Shown here: positions 7,766 to 15,704 of the stretch, piece after piece
Numbering within the stretch: position 1 is the stretch's first letter
Layout: each line of letters opens with the position of its first letter
Assembly (NCBI GenBank): GCA_902789175.1
Contig: CADANF010000036.1
Coordinates: 341-38,234 of the forward strand
DNA: 37,894 nucleotides
DNA from: an uncultured Lachnospiraceae bacterium
GTDB taxonomy: Bacteria; Bacillota; Clostridia; Lachnospirales; Lachnospiraceae
Direction of reading: 5' to 3'
Made by a program: the position numbers and the translations under genes
Notes under the pieces: model-generated
What the model was told of the DNA's origin: nothing
Database searches by the model: none
What the model saw: the letters and a program-made list of their open reading frames with translations, nothing else

Positions 7766-8620
7766 ATGGATCTTTACAGGAGTATAGTAAACAGTTTTTA
7801 TATAGAAAATGCATATCAGGAATGGAAGGATTATAGAGAGCATCTTACTGATCTTTTGATCAAAGCATATGAAAAATGTGAAACCTCTGCAGCCTCTTCG
7901 GAAAAGAAACTTAAGCTTTTAATTGCTGGTGGTGGACTCTGCAATGATGTAGATATAGAAAGATTAAAAGAAAAGTATTCTATTACTGTAATGGATATTG
8001 ATGAAAATGGGAAAAAATACTTCAATGATAAAAAATATGTAAACTATATTCTTCAAACATTTACAGGGATTGGTGAGAATGAATATAGAGAATTCTTAAA
8101 TAAAATGCTGATCATTGCAGGAAATGTCAAAGGAAGGATTTCATTTGAAGAACTTGACATAAATGCATATGATTTTATAAAAGGTATGGAAGATAGAATC
8201 AGCATCAATAATGATATACCACGATGTGACGTATTAATATGCGCCGGAGTGCATAGCCAGTTATTTTCAATGTTCCCATATATATTTGAAATAATCATTG
8301 AAAATCTTTATAATGCAGGGCTTTTAGATAATGAAAGTAAATCCTTGGAGGACTTATATTTATCTTCTAAATTTATGGAAAAAGTAAAGAGATTAAATCA
8401 GAAGTTTATTCCTGAATTTAATAAAAGTCTTATTGCAGCGGCAAATAATCTTTGCCTTTTTTCTTTTGAATCAGGCGGCGTAGAAGGAGCAATAGAAGGA
8501 AGAATTGACCTGGAAGAAAATTATAAGGAAAAGATAATAATTAAAGATTCTTATGATTGGAATTTTAATCTTAAGGAAAATAAGATTTATCATATGGATA
8601 TTTATTTACTTCAAAAATAA
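7766..8620 (+). CDS. Rossmann-fold, SAM-methyltransferase-like protein
   Basis: 284 residues from the ATG at 7766, which follows GGGGA at good spacing. An upstream ATG at 7724 lies in the promoter. Residues ~48-70 (KLKLLIAGGGLCND followed by YSITVMDID) look like methyltransferase motif I, with a Gly-rich loop and then an acidic residue ending strand 2. CDVLICAGVHSQLF resembles the motif IV/post-strand-4 region. The C-terminal half has a FSFESGGVEGAIEGR strand-turn typical of class I methyltransferase tails, although the match is loose. No substrate is evident. It stands alone behind an unusual repeat-containing promoter. Another Rossmann-type function is possible. Confidence 0.55.
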   Translation: MDLYRSIVNSFYIENAYQEWKDYREHLTDLLIKAYEKCETSAASSEKKLKLLIAGGGLCNDVDIERLKEKYSITVMDIDENGKKYFNDKKYVNYILQTFTGIGENEYREFLNKMLIIAGNVKGRISFEELDINAYDFIKGMEDRISINNDIPRCDVLICAGVHSQLFSMFPYIFEIIIENLYNAGLLDNESKSLEDLYLSSKFMEKVKRLNQKFIPEFNKSLIAAANNLCLFSFESGGVEGAIEGRIDLEENYKEKIIIKDSYDWNFNLKENKIYHMDIYLLQK

Positions 8621-8660
8621 AGATATTTTTTTACGGAATAAGGATATTTTCCAAGGAACT

Positions 8661-8689
8661 TTGACTTAGAACATAGTATATGATATAAA
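8661..8689 (+). promoter_or_regulatory. Promoter of the small-multidrug-export-like gene
   Basis: TTGACT (8661-8666), a 17-base spacer and TATAAA (8684-8689), ending 42 bases before the start codon. Confidence 0.7.
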
Positions 8690-8731
8690 TTGAAAGATAA
8701 GTTTTTTGAATTTTAAGTTTTAGGAGACGGT

Positions 8732-9223
8732 ATGGACGCATTTGTAACATGGTATCAGCTGCATTTGGCAGGAAGAATATCACCAAAAATATTTGTATCG
8801 CTTATTTCTATGGTTCCGATGGTTGAACTTAGAGGTGGCATTATAGTAGCAAGACTTTTAAAATTATCACTGGGACAGGCGATTTTTTATTCATTTATCG
8901 GAAATATAATCCCGATTCCATTTATTCTTTTGTTCCTTAGAAAGATATTTGACTGGATGAGACCGACTAAGCTTTTTGGTGGCCTTGTAAGAAAGATGGA
9001 AGAAAGAGCTCATAAGAAATCGAGTGGAGTTGAGAAGGCTGAATTTTTCGGCCTTGTAGGTTTCGTTGGGATTCCTCTTCCAGGTACTGGGGGATGGACA
9101 GGAGCACTTATTTCTTCAGTCCTTGAGATAGATATTAAGAAAGCAAGTCTTGCGATTCTTATCGGACTTGTACTTGCTTCAACAATAGTATCATTTATCA
9201 GCTATGGTGTTTTTCATATGTAA
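8732..9223 (+). CDS. Putative small multidrug export protein (COG2426 / Sm_multidrug_ex family)
   Basis: 163 residues, an integral membrane protein with about four hydrophobic segments. It carries the hallmarks of this family: an N-terminal PMVELRGGI motif (residues ~30-38) and a second PLPGTGGWTGAL re-entrant-type motif (~115-126). The family length is ~150-170, so the gene is complete. Despite its name, the biochemical role of this DedA-related family is poorly established. TAGGAG lies just upstream of the ATG. The radical SAM gene follows 55 bases later on the same strand without a terminator between, so the two may be co-transcribed. Confidence 0.8.
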   Translation: MDAFVTWYQLHLAGRISPKIFVSLISMVPMVELRGGIIVARLLKLSLGQAIFYSFIGNIIPIPFILLFLRKIFDWMRPTKLFGGLVRKMEERAHKKSSGVEKAEFFGLVGFVGIPLPGTGGWTGALISSVLEIDIKKASLAILIGLVLASTIVSFISYGVFHM

Positions 9224-9278
9224 AGTATACGTGATAAAGGTGTGTTTGGCAGAGAATAAAAAAGAGTGATATAGCTAA

Positions 9279-10184
9279 ATGAAATATATATCATTATCAG
9301 ATCATTTAAAAAATAAATATGGGATTAAGGTATATAAGATCTCACTTCAAAGTGGATGCAGTTGTCCTAATCGTGATGGAACAGTAAGTACAGGAGGCTG
9401 TACATTTTGTTCTGAAGGCGGTTCAGGAGATTTTGCTGCGCCACTTCTTCCTGTAAAGGAACAGATACGCTTAGCAAAGATGAGAGTCGAAAGTAAGATG
9501 CCAAAGTCACTTGAGGCAAAGGACAGGAAATATATTGCTTATTTCCAGTCCTTTTCTAATACCTATGGAAATCCAGAGAAGCTAAGAAAGCTATATCTTG
9601 AAGCAATAGAAGATGAATCCATTGTGGGGCTTTCCATTGGTACAAGACCGGACTGTCTTGGGAAAGAGATACTGGATATGCTTCAGGAAATTAATAATAT
9701 AAAGCCTGTCTGGATAGAATTAGGTCTTCAGACAATAAATGAAAAAACTGCAGAACATATCAATAGAGGCTATAAGTTAGAGGTGTTTGAAAAGGCTTAT
9801 AGGGATTTAAAGAAAAGAAATATAGAAGTTATAGTTCATGTAATCTTAGGCCTTCCGGGAGAAGAAAAAGAAGATATGTTAAATACTGTAAGATATTTAG
9901 CAAATCTTACGCCGGCACTGGACGGCATAAAACTTCAGCTTTTACATGTGCTTAAAAATACAAAACTAGCTGAAGAATATGAGAAGGAACATTTTAAGAT
10001 ATTAACCATGGAAGAATATACAGACCTTGTAGTGGACTGTCTTAAAATACTTCCGAAAAATACTGTAATACACAGGATGACAGGGGACGGGCCAAGAAAA
10101 CTGCTTATAGAACCCCTTTGGAGCCTGGATAAAAAGAGAGTGCTAAACACTCTACATAAAAAAATAAGCTGTGAAGATATGTGA
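9279..10184 (+). CDS. Radical SAM protein, TIGR01212 (YhcC/YtqA) family
   Basis: 301 residues. The N-terminal cluster motif has the family form Cys-x2-x7-Gly-Cys-x2-Cys (SGCSCPNRDG then GGCTFC), binding a 4Fe-4S cluster and S-adenosylmethionine. Downstream come IAYFQSFSNTYG, SIGTRPDCL, WIELGLQT and HVILGLPGE, the expected barrel motifs of the Elp3-like radical SAM group. The length is normal. Proteins of this family are cytoplasmic, and a role in tRNA/sulfur modification has been proposed for some relatives, but no reaction is certain here. It lies downstream of the small exporter-like gene, probably in one transcript. Confidence 0.88.
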   Translation: MKYISLSDHLKNKYGIKVYKISLQSGCSCPNRDGTVSTGGCTFCSEGGSGDFAAPLLPVKEQIRLAKMRVESKMPKSLEAKDRKYIAYFQSFSNTYGNPEKLRKLYLEAIEDESIVGLSIGTRPDCLGKEILDMLQEINNIKPVWIELGLQTINEKTAEHINRGYKLEVFEKAYRDLKKRNIEVIVHVILGLPGEEKEDMLNTVRYLANLTPALDGIKLQLLHVLKNTKLAEEYEKEHFKILTMEEYTDLVVDCLKILPKNTVIHRMTGDGPRKLLIEPLWSLDKKRVLNTLHKKISCEDM

Positions 10185-10531
10185 ATAAAACGTGAAAAAA
10201 ATGTGAAGAAATCGCATTAAATAATATTGACTTTTGTTTTTTTTTTTTAATATATCTATCAAAATTTTATGGGGTATCGGTTCAAATAGTATTATTTTAT
10301 ATGTTTTTTGTCATGATTTTTTGACGTTCTGAAACTTCCATTTTTTTGATGAAAAATAATCTGTGATATATAGCAGTTCTTATTCTGCAATATATAAAAA
10401 GAACTCTGGGTAGTAAAATTCGCGAATACCCAGAGTCCAAAAACGTTGTGCACTTATTTGATAAAGTACTAGTTAAGTATACAGCTTTTTCCAATAAGTG
10501 TAAATTTTTATTTTAAAAGGAGAAATTGTAT
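10185..10531. other. 347-base non-coding stretch with possible promoter and inverted repeats
   Basis: TTGACT (10227) followed 17 bases later by ATATAT (10250) is a candidate promoter reading right. ACTCTGGGTA / TACCCAGAGT (10403-10412 and 10427-10436) is a perfect 10-bp stem. On the minus strand it is followed by TTCTTTTTATAT, so it would terminate leftward transcription. CACTTATT (10451) and AATAAGTG (10493) form a wider inverted repeat before the AAAAGGAG at 10515. No gene is seen here. Confidence 0.5.
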
Positions 10532-10633
10532 ATGAGAAAAATCAAAAAATTAGCATCAATAGCTGTACTTTCTGCTATGCTGTCACTGTCAATTGCTGGA
10601 GCAGTAAATGCAACGCAGATAGGTTTTATATAA
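10532..10633 (+). pseudogene. Signal-peptide-only ORF, probable remnant of a small secreted bacteriocin-type protein
   Basis: 33 codons after a good AAAAGGAG site: a basic N-terminus (MRKIKKLA), a hydrophobic core (IAVLSAMLSLSIAGA) and a cleavage-type VNATQ, then a stop after six more residues. Almost no mature protein is left. The downstream fragments resemble the membrane protein and ATPase of lactococcin-972-type bacteriocin operons, in which a secreted peptide of ~90-100 residues comes first. This looks like that peptide's leader after deletion of the mature part. A genuine tiny peptide cannot be excluded. Confidence 0.5.
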
Positions 10634-10635
10634 AT

Positions 10636-11559
10636 GTGGAAAAATATATGAAGAAAAAGACAATTGTATTAGGACTTCTTTTTTTAAACTTATTATTAAT
10701 GTCATTTTTATTGATTAATTCATTTATAATTGAGTCTGAAAAGAATATATATAGAGGTAAAAAACAAGAGATTTATACTAAACCAGATACAGTATTAAAT
10801 AAAGAAGTTGCAGAGCAGATTTATAATACTGCAAATAAGTATAATTTAGATTTAATGTTAGAATATTATAATGAAAAAGGTAATAAAGATTATTATTGTA
10901 TATGCAACAATCCTGCATCTTGGAAATGTGAATTACAGGGAGAAACTTTTGAAAATAAAAAAATATATTCAACAAAGCCTGAAAATGGAGAGTTGAGAAT
11001 ATATGGCTTTTTTTTTAAGGACACGATTGAAAGATATCTTCCATATGAAAAAATATTTGAAATAAATGATATAAATTTATCATCTATAACTATATGGATA
11101 GAATCAGAATATGCACCAATATATGAAAAAATGTTGGAAAAAATGGGTTATCAAAAATCATACGAGAAATTTGAATATTATGATTACCAAGATGAAAATA
11201 AAAAATATCTTGCTGTAATGACATTATTTTTCTTTCTTGCTGTAATTATTTATGCATTTTCAAGAAATGCAGAATATGCCATTTGTTTTTCTCAAGGTTT
11301 TTCATGGTTAGATATTTTAAAACAAGAAATAAAAGATATATTTAAATCATCAATTATTGTAAGCTTTAGTTCTTTGAGTGTGGTTTTAGTCATATTAATA
11401 ATCAAATTTGATTTTTTTTCAGTTTTAATTTATGTAAAAAAGAATATAATGCTGTTTGGCATTTTTTTAATTTGTTACTTTGTGATTTTTTCATTAGCGG
11501 TTTTATATGTATTAGGTAATAATATAGCACAAATAGGTTTGATAAATATACGAATGTAG
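10636..11559 (+). pseudogene. Truncated bacteriocin-associated integral membrane protein (immunity/permease type)
   Basis: 307 residues from GTG (the ATG at 10648 is an alternative), starting 2 bases after the leader ORF. It has one N-terminal membrane segment and a ~170-residue extracytoplasmic domain (DUF1430-like in layout, e.g. SITIWIESEYAPIYEKMLEK). Three membrane helices follow (~200-215, ~235-255, ~265-290). The reading frame then stops just after entering sequence that belongs to an ABC ATPase. Full-length proteins of this family are about twice as long, with a second extracellular domain and more helices. The C-terminal half is therefore missing, apparently in the same deletion that removed the N-terminal half of the ATPase. 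The family assignment comes from architecture and neighbours. Confidence 0.55.
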
Positions 11560-11822
11560 AAGTAGGACTGGATAAGACCATACTAAAGAGTAAGGTATAT
11601 ACTCTTAGCGGCGGAGAACAGCAGAGAGTAGCAATAGCAAGAGTGTTCTTAAAGAAATGTAAGTTGCTTCTTGCAGATGAGCCCACAGGAAGCTTGGATG
11701 CAGGAAATAAGGAAGTTGTAATGAAGTTATTTGAAAAACTTCATAAGGACGGAACTACGATAATCATGGTAACTCATGATGAAGAAATATTAAAATATGC
11801 CACTCGAGTAATACAGCTGTAG
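11523..11822 (+). pseudogene. ABC transporter ATPase, C-terminal half only
   Basis: A frame open from 11523 and overlapping the end of the preceding ORF in another phase encodes the second half of an ABC ATPase. It includes the signature LSGGEQQRVAIAR, Walker B LLLADEPTGSLD and switch histidine IIMVTHDEE, and it ends IQL. Walker A and the Q-loop are absent, and no start codon or ribosome site precedes it, so it cannot be functional. ATPases with ADEPTGSLD belong to the MacB/LolD-like group, which includes the lactococcin-972 exporter ATPases. This fits the membrane-protein fragment directly upstream. Confidence 0.85.
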
Positions 11823-11831
11823 TGGGGTGGC

Positions 11832-11968
11832 CCTAGTATAACGTCACTTAAATAACTGGACCGAATGCTTGCCTGCTTACATCGATAGCACGCCTCAAAA
11901 ATCCTCAGCGTAGCCCGCTACGCCTACGTAGCGCATTAGTCCAGTTATTTTGCGAACGTTATACTAGG
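11832..11968. repeat. 137-bp foldback (inverted-repeat) element
   Basis: CCTAGTATAACGT (11832-11844) pairs exactly with ACGTTATACTAGG (11956-11968). After a 6x6-base internal loop, AATAACTGGAC (11851-11861) pairs with GTCCAGTTATT (11939-11949), and AATGC with GCATT continues the stem. A third hairpin, GCGTAG CCCG CTACGC (11908-11923), sits in the loop. It lies between the dead ABC fragment and the convergent MFS gene. The T-run needed for an ordinary terminator is missing, so a MITE-like or structured-RNA element is a better description. Confidence 0.8.
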
Positions 11969-11976
11969 TGACGGGG

Positions 11977-13185
11977 TTACCCGCGCTTTTTTGCGAGGAG
12001 CATAAAGAAAAATCCAAGTAATGAGATACCAGCTGCAAAGAGGATCATGGCAGGTACTCCGAAATTATCCACGATCACGCCGCCGATGATATTTCCGACA
12101 GCGCCTCCGAGGCCAAGAGAAAATGCCCCATTAAGGGACTGGCCCATGGCGCGGTCTTTGCTTTCAAGCTTTTCATTTATGTAATAAACTGCAACCGGTG
12201 TATAAATTGCAAATGCGCCGCATTGCATAAACTGAGCAATGAAAAGGATCGCCATATTAAATGCGAAGAAAGACAGTAACATCTTAAATGTAAAAAATAG
12301 TGTACTTATCATAAGAAGTTTTGTTGTAGTAAACTTCTTGGAAAGTTTTGTAGCAAAAGACATTACAGGAAGTTCTGTTGCAGCGGCAATAGCAAGAGCG
12401 ATCCCCATAGAAGAAGAGTCTCCCTTAGCCCGCTCTATAACATTTATAAGGAACATATTGAACATGCTGTGTCCCATAAAAACAAGAACGGTAGACACAA
12501 GAAATGGCATAAGAAATGGGTATTTTGAGAAAAGCCCATTTCTTTTTTTATCTGAGCCGCCGGCCCTTTCTAAATCATTATCATTTTTTTCTAAAACAAC
12601 ATTTCCTTTATTCAAAGCAGGCTTTACATATGGAAATGCCACAACTGCCATAACAGCAAGAAGGCTGAATAAAATGTAAAGCGGCATAAGAATTCCAGGA
12701 CCTGCGTCCTTTACTAGGTATCCGAAAACAACAGATGAAATGGCGTAAAAACAGGATCCAGCACCTCTTCCAAGACCGAAATTAATATTTATTCCTCGAT
12801 TAACAGTATCCATACAAATAGAGTTATACATAGATGTAAGAGATACATCCAGCATACAAACCAAAGTAAAAAGAACAATAATAAGCAGACCATTTGTAGG
12901 AATAAAATGAATCAGGGCTGCGAAGCCAAGAGATAACATTTTTATAAAAATAATTAACTTTTTAATATCCAGAAAATGGCTCTTCTCGATAAATGAAGTA
13001 AGAAGCGGTTGAGCTATAACAGAAATGATAGCGCCAATACCTGTAACAAGCCCAATGGTAGTGCTGCTTTGACCTCTATAGGTAAGGTAAACAGCAGTAT
13101 AACTCCAGCTTATAAGATATGATATCCAGAAAAAGATATGCATAAAAATGTAAATGATCTGATATTTCTTTGATTCGTTGGACAT
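11977..13185 (-). CDS. MFS transporter (MFS_1-like / oligosaccharide-nucleoside symporter type)
   Basis: 402 residues from the ATG at 13185, preceded by TAGAGG at proper spacing. An upstream ATG at 13230 in the same frame has no ribosome site and lies in the terminator of the next gene. About twelve hydrophobic segments are seen with a central cytoplasmic loop (~195-220, VVLEKNDNDLERAGGSDKK). Typical major-facilitator patterns occur, such as GLGRGAGSCFYAISSVVFG in helix 5 and LGLGGAVGNIIGG in helix 11. The N-terminus FWISYLISWSYTAVYLTYRG resembles the LacY/NupG/phenylpropionate-transporter branch. The substrate is unknown, with sugar or nucleoside uptake most likely. It is transcribed leftwards toward the foldback element. 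Confidence 0.82.
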   Translation of the reverse strand: MSNESKKYQIIYIFMHIFFWISYLISWSYTAVYLTYRGQSSTTIGLVTGIGAIISVIAQPLLTSFIEKSHFLDIKKLIIFIKMLSLGFAALIHFIPTNGLLIIVLFTLVCMLDVSLTSMYNSICMDTVNRGININFGLGRGAGSCFYAISSVVFGYLVKDAGPGILMPLYILFSLLAVMAVVAFPYVKPALNKGNVVLEKNDNDLERAGGSDKKRNGLFSKYPFLMPFLVSTVLVFMGHSMFNMFLINVIERAKGDSSSMGIALAIAAATELPVMSFATKLSKKFTTTKLLMISTLFFTFKMLLSFFAFNMAILFIAQFMQCGAFAIYTPVAVYYINEKLESKDRAMGQSLNGAFSLGLGGAVGNIIGGVIVDNFGVPAMILFAAGISLLGFFFMLLAKKRG

Positions 13186-13231
13186 TAAAATAACCTCTAG
13201 AATATAATGTGTGTTTCTGATAAAAATCAAA

Positions 13232-13265
13232 AAAAGCGATAAGCCAAACTCTGCTTATCGCTTTT
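13232..13265 (-). terminator. Terminator of the HTH-aminotransferase gene
   Basis: AAAAGCGATAAGC / GCTTATCGCTTTT with an 8-base loop. Read on the minus strand the stem runs into TTTTTTTGATTTTT. Confidence 0.85.
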
Positions 13266-13313
13266 AGTATACGTTGATTTTAAAAATCTGTCGACAAAAT
13301 TTTAAACAGATCC

Positions 13314-14840
13314 TTACTGTCTATAATATGAAAGAAAATCCTTAAGTTTATCCATTGACTCGGAAAGAACCTGGATTCTTGGGAGATAAACAATTCTGAA
13401 ATGATCCGGATTTGGCCAGTTAAAGCCGCCGCCTCTTGTGATAAGGATGTGCTTATCGTGAAGAAGGTCTAAAGCGAACTGCTCATCATCAGTTATATTG
13501 AATCTCTTATCTAACTTAGGGAAGATATAAAATGCTGCCTTTGGCTTTACAACTGAGACACCTGGGATATCACATAAAGCATTGTAGATAAATTCTCTCT
13601 GGTCGTAGATTCTTCCGCCTGGAACTATATAATTATTAACACTCTGATAACCACCTAAGGCAGTCTGAACGATAGACTGGGCAGGAACATTTGAACAGAG
13701 CCTCATGTTTGAAAGCATATTAAGGCCGGCGATGTAGTCCTTAGCGATACGCTTGTTACCTGAAAGAACCATCCAGCCGATACGATAACCTGCCACCATG
13801 TGAGACTTTGAAAGGCCGCTAAATGTTACGCAGAAAAGATCAGGAGCAAGGCTTGCGATAGAAGTATGCTTAAGGCCGTCCATAACAAGTCTGTCGTAGA
13901 TTTCATCAGAGAAGATCATAAGCTGATATTCTCTTGCAAGATCAACAATCTGCTGAAGGATCTCAACAGGATAAAGGGCACCGGTTGGATTATTTGGATT
14001 GATTATAACGATGGCTTTGGTATTTGCAGTGACCTTTTTTCTCATATCATCAATGTCAGGATACCATTCAGATTCTTCATCACAAAGATAATGAACTGCC
14101 TTACCACCTGCAAGATTTACACAGGCTGTCCAGAGAGGATAGTCAGGAGCAGGAACTAAGACTTCATCACCATCATTAAGAAGAGCGTTAAGAGAAAGCT
14201 GGATAAGTTCACTTACGCCGTTTCCTGTATAAATATCATCAATAGAAAGATTTGGAAGATTCTTTATCTGGCCGTACTGCATGATAGCTTTTCTTGCAGC
14301 AAAAAGACCTTTTGAATCAGAGTAACCTTCAGTTTCAGTAAGCTGTGCGCTCATATCATGAACTACTTCATCAGGAGTTCTAAAACCAAATGGTGCCGGA
14401 TTACCGATGTTAAGCTTAAGGATAGAAGTCCCCTGAGCTGTCATACGGTTAGCTTCATCAAGTACTGGACCACGAACATCATAAAGAACATTATCTAATT
14501 TTGAACTTTTGCAAAATTCTCTCATATTATCTGACCTTTCTGGACTATTGCCATTGTTACCGGTTTGTTCAATTGTATCTGTTGAAATTGAACTATTTGA
14601 TCTGTCTGTTGTCTCGTTGCTATTTTCTTCACCTATAAGCCACGCTGGCTCAACATGAAGAATATCGGAAAGGCTTTTTATCATCTGTTCCCTTGGGATA
14701 GTCTTTCCACTTACATATTGACTCATATGACTTTTGCCAAGCTTTATACCAAGTTCATTTGCCGCTCGGATAACGTCAGCCTGCTTCATATGGGCATTTT
14801 TCATCGCCAGTTTAAGGCGTTCCGCAAATGTTTCCTGCAT
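13314..14840 (-). CDS. XRE-type helix-turn-helix domain fused to an AlaA-like PLP aminotransferase
   Basis: 508 residues. Residues ~5-70 are a Cro/XRE-type helix-turn-helix (LKLAMKNAHMKQADVIRAAN, then SHMSQYVSGKTIPRE). A Ser/Thr/Asn-rich linker (71-105) follows. Residues 106-508 are a complete class I aminotransferase with NIGNPAPFGF, NPNNPTG (281-287), SDEIYD (311-316) and the PLP lysine in SGLSK (Lys345). It is closest in style to alanine transaminase AlaA. Met106 (codon at 14525-14523) looks like the start of the unfused enzyme and is preceded by GAAAGG at ribosome-site spacing, so a shorter product may also be made. The full-length start has AAAGGAAAGGA upstream. Autoregulation by the HTH domain in response to amino-acid/PLP state is a reasonable inference. 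The fusion differs from MocR proteins, which use a GntR domain. Confidence 0.9.
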   Translation of the reverse strand: MQETFAERLKLAMKNAHMKQADVIRAANELGIKLGKSHMSQYVSGKTIPREQMIKSLSDILHVEPAWLIGEENSNETTDRSNSSISTDTIEQTGNNGNSPERSDNMREFCKSSKLDNVLYDVRGPVLDEANRMTAQGTSILKLNIGNPAPFGFRTPDEVVHDMSAQLTETEGYSDSKGLFAARKAIMQYGQIKNLPNLSIDDIYTGNGVSELIQLSLNALLNDGDEVLVPAPDYPLWTACVNLAGGKAVHYLCDEESEWYPDIDDMRKKVTANTKAIVIINPNNPTGALYPVEILQQIVDLAREYQLMIFSDEIYDRLVMDGLKHTSIASLAPDLFCVTFSGLSKSHMVAGYRIGWMVLSGNKRIAKDYIAGLNMLSNMRLCSNVPAQSIVQTALGGYQSVNNYIVPGGRIYDQREFIYNALCDIPGVSVVKPKAAFYIFPKLDKRFNITDDEQFALDLLHDKHILITRGGGFNWPNPDHFRIVYLPRIQVLSESMDKLKDFLSYYRQ

Positions 14841-14864
14841 AAATGAATCCTTTCCTTTTGTAAA

Positions 14865-14931
14865 AAAAGTTCAAATTACTTTTTAGTTATAACATAAAAT
14901 GAATTTCTGAACAATATAAAATTGAACTTTT
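14865..14931. promoter_or_regulatory. Widely spaced inverted repeat AAAAGTTCAA / TTGAACTTTT between divergent genes
   Basis: Exact 10-base arms at 14865-14874 and 14922-14931. A minus-strand -10-like TATAAC lies between them, and a TTCTGAAC sequence at 14905-14912 resembles the half-site. The position, just upstream of a gene encoding a DNA-binding domain and divergent from the PAP2 gene, suggests an operator, possibly for the HTH-aminotransferase itself. Confidence 0.4.
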
Positions 14932-15006
14932 GGCTTGAGACTTGATAAAAAAAAATAAAAAAGCTAAAATTTATAAAGATACTGCGGATATATATAAGAG
15001 GGTAGC

Positions 15007-15567
15007 ATGAAAGAATCAAAGGACTATGACATTTTTTATAAAAAAATAACTTCAAAGTTAAGAAAAAAAGAAGATATAAGCCATACTCTTTTTTTGATAA
15101 ATAAGGGTGTAGAGTTCATTATGTATTTTTCTTATATGATGGTTCTTGTTAATTCATTTTTTTATGAGAAGGGGACATTAAATCCTATTAAAGATCTATG
15201 GAAGATTGAAAATCTAAAAAGTTCAATTTTAACAGCGGCACCATTTGTGATAATTCCAGGTACCGGTTTTGTCCTGCTTACTATCATACGTAGGGCGATA
15301 AATAGAAAGAGGCCTTATGAAAGCTGGGATTTAGACCAGCTTATAAGGAAAGATAAAAAGGGACAGTCAATGCCTAGCAGACATGTTTATTCTGCAGCAG
15401 TTATAGCAATGTGCGTCTTATGTATTGATCCTGTTCTTGGTGTTATCTGTATCATCATAGCAATAATGCTTGCGGTACTTAGAGTTGTAGGGGGAGTTCA
15501 TTATCCAACGGACGTGGTAGTTGGATTTGTTTCTGGCATAGCGACTGGCTTATTGCTCTTTATTTAA
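15007..15567 (+). CDS. PAP2-family membrane phosphatase
   Basis: 186 residues with several membrane segments. It shows the three motifs of the type-2 phosphatidic acid phosphatase superfamily: a Lys/Arg-rich RRAINRKRPYE, then SMPSRHVYSAA (PSRH in place of the common PSGH), then RVVGGVHYPTDVVVG, with the catalytic His and Asp in place. Members dephosphorylate membrane lipid phosphates such as phosphatidate, undecaprenyl diphosphate or phosphatidylglycerophosphate. Which of these applies here cannot be read. GAGGGT precedes the ATG. A weak TTGATA/TAAAAT promoter (16-base spacer) lies at 14943-14970. It is transcribed divergently from the HTH-aminotransferase gene. Confidence 0.85.
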   Translation: MKESKDYDIFYKKITSKLRKKEDISHTLFLINKGVEFIMYFSYMMVLVNSFFYEKGTLNPIKDLWKIENLKSSILTAAPFVIIPGTGFVLLTIIRRAINRKRPYESWDLDQLIRKDKKGQSMPSRHVYSAAVIAMCVLCIDPVLGVICIIIAIMLAVLRVVGGVHYPTDVVVGFVSGIATGLLLFI

Positions 15568-15609
15568 AAAGACAATGTGTGAAATAATTATGGCGTTTGT
15601 ACAATTTAG

Positions 15610-15638
15610 TTGGAAATGAAACTGATATAAGTTACAAT
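15610..15638 (+). promoter_or_regulatory. Promoter of rubrerythrin
   Basis: TTGGAA (15610-15615), a 17-base spacer and TACAAT (15633-15638). Confidence 0.6.
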
Positions 15639-15642
15639 GGTA

Positions 15643-15672
15643 GATGATACATATAGTATCATCAATTTTTTT
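15643..15672 (+). promoter_or_regulatory. Palindrome plus T-run just downstream of the rubrerythrin promoter
   Basis: GATGATAC / GTATCATC (15643-15650, 15656-15663) around ATATA, followed by AATTTTTTT. It could be the terminator of the PAP2 gene. Because it falls at about +5 to +25 of the rubrerythrin transcript, it could instead be an operator or attenuator for the oxygen-defence genes. Confidence 0.5.
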
Positions 15673-15704
15673 AGGAAAACAACTTAGCAGGAGGTAAGGT
15701 GATT

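Noticed and set aside
9279-10184. Radical SAM gene as the missing NrdG activase
   Set aside because: Its cysteine spacing and length (301 aa) are those of the TIGR01212/YhcC family. NrdG is about 150-200 residues with a CxxxCxxC motif.
10297-10494. Minus-strand 65-codon ORF
   Set aside because: It crosses the hairpin at 10403-10436, has no ribosome site and lies in the leader of the plus-strand locus.
12239-12679. 146-codon plus-strand ORF opposite the MFS gene
   Set aside because: It is an antisense shadow of a clearly conserved transporter gene, without a ribosome site.
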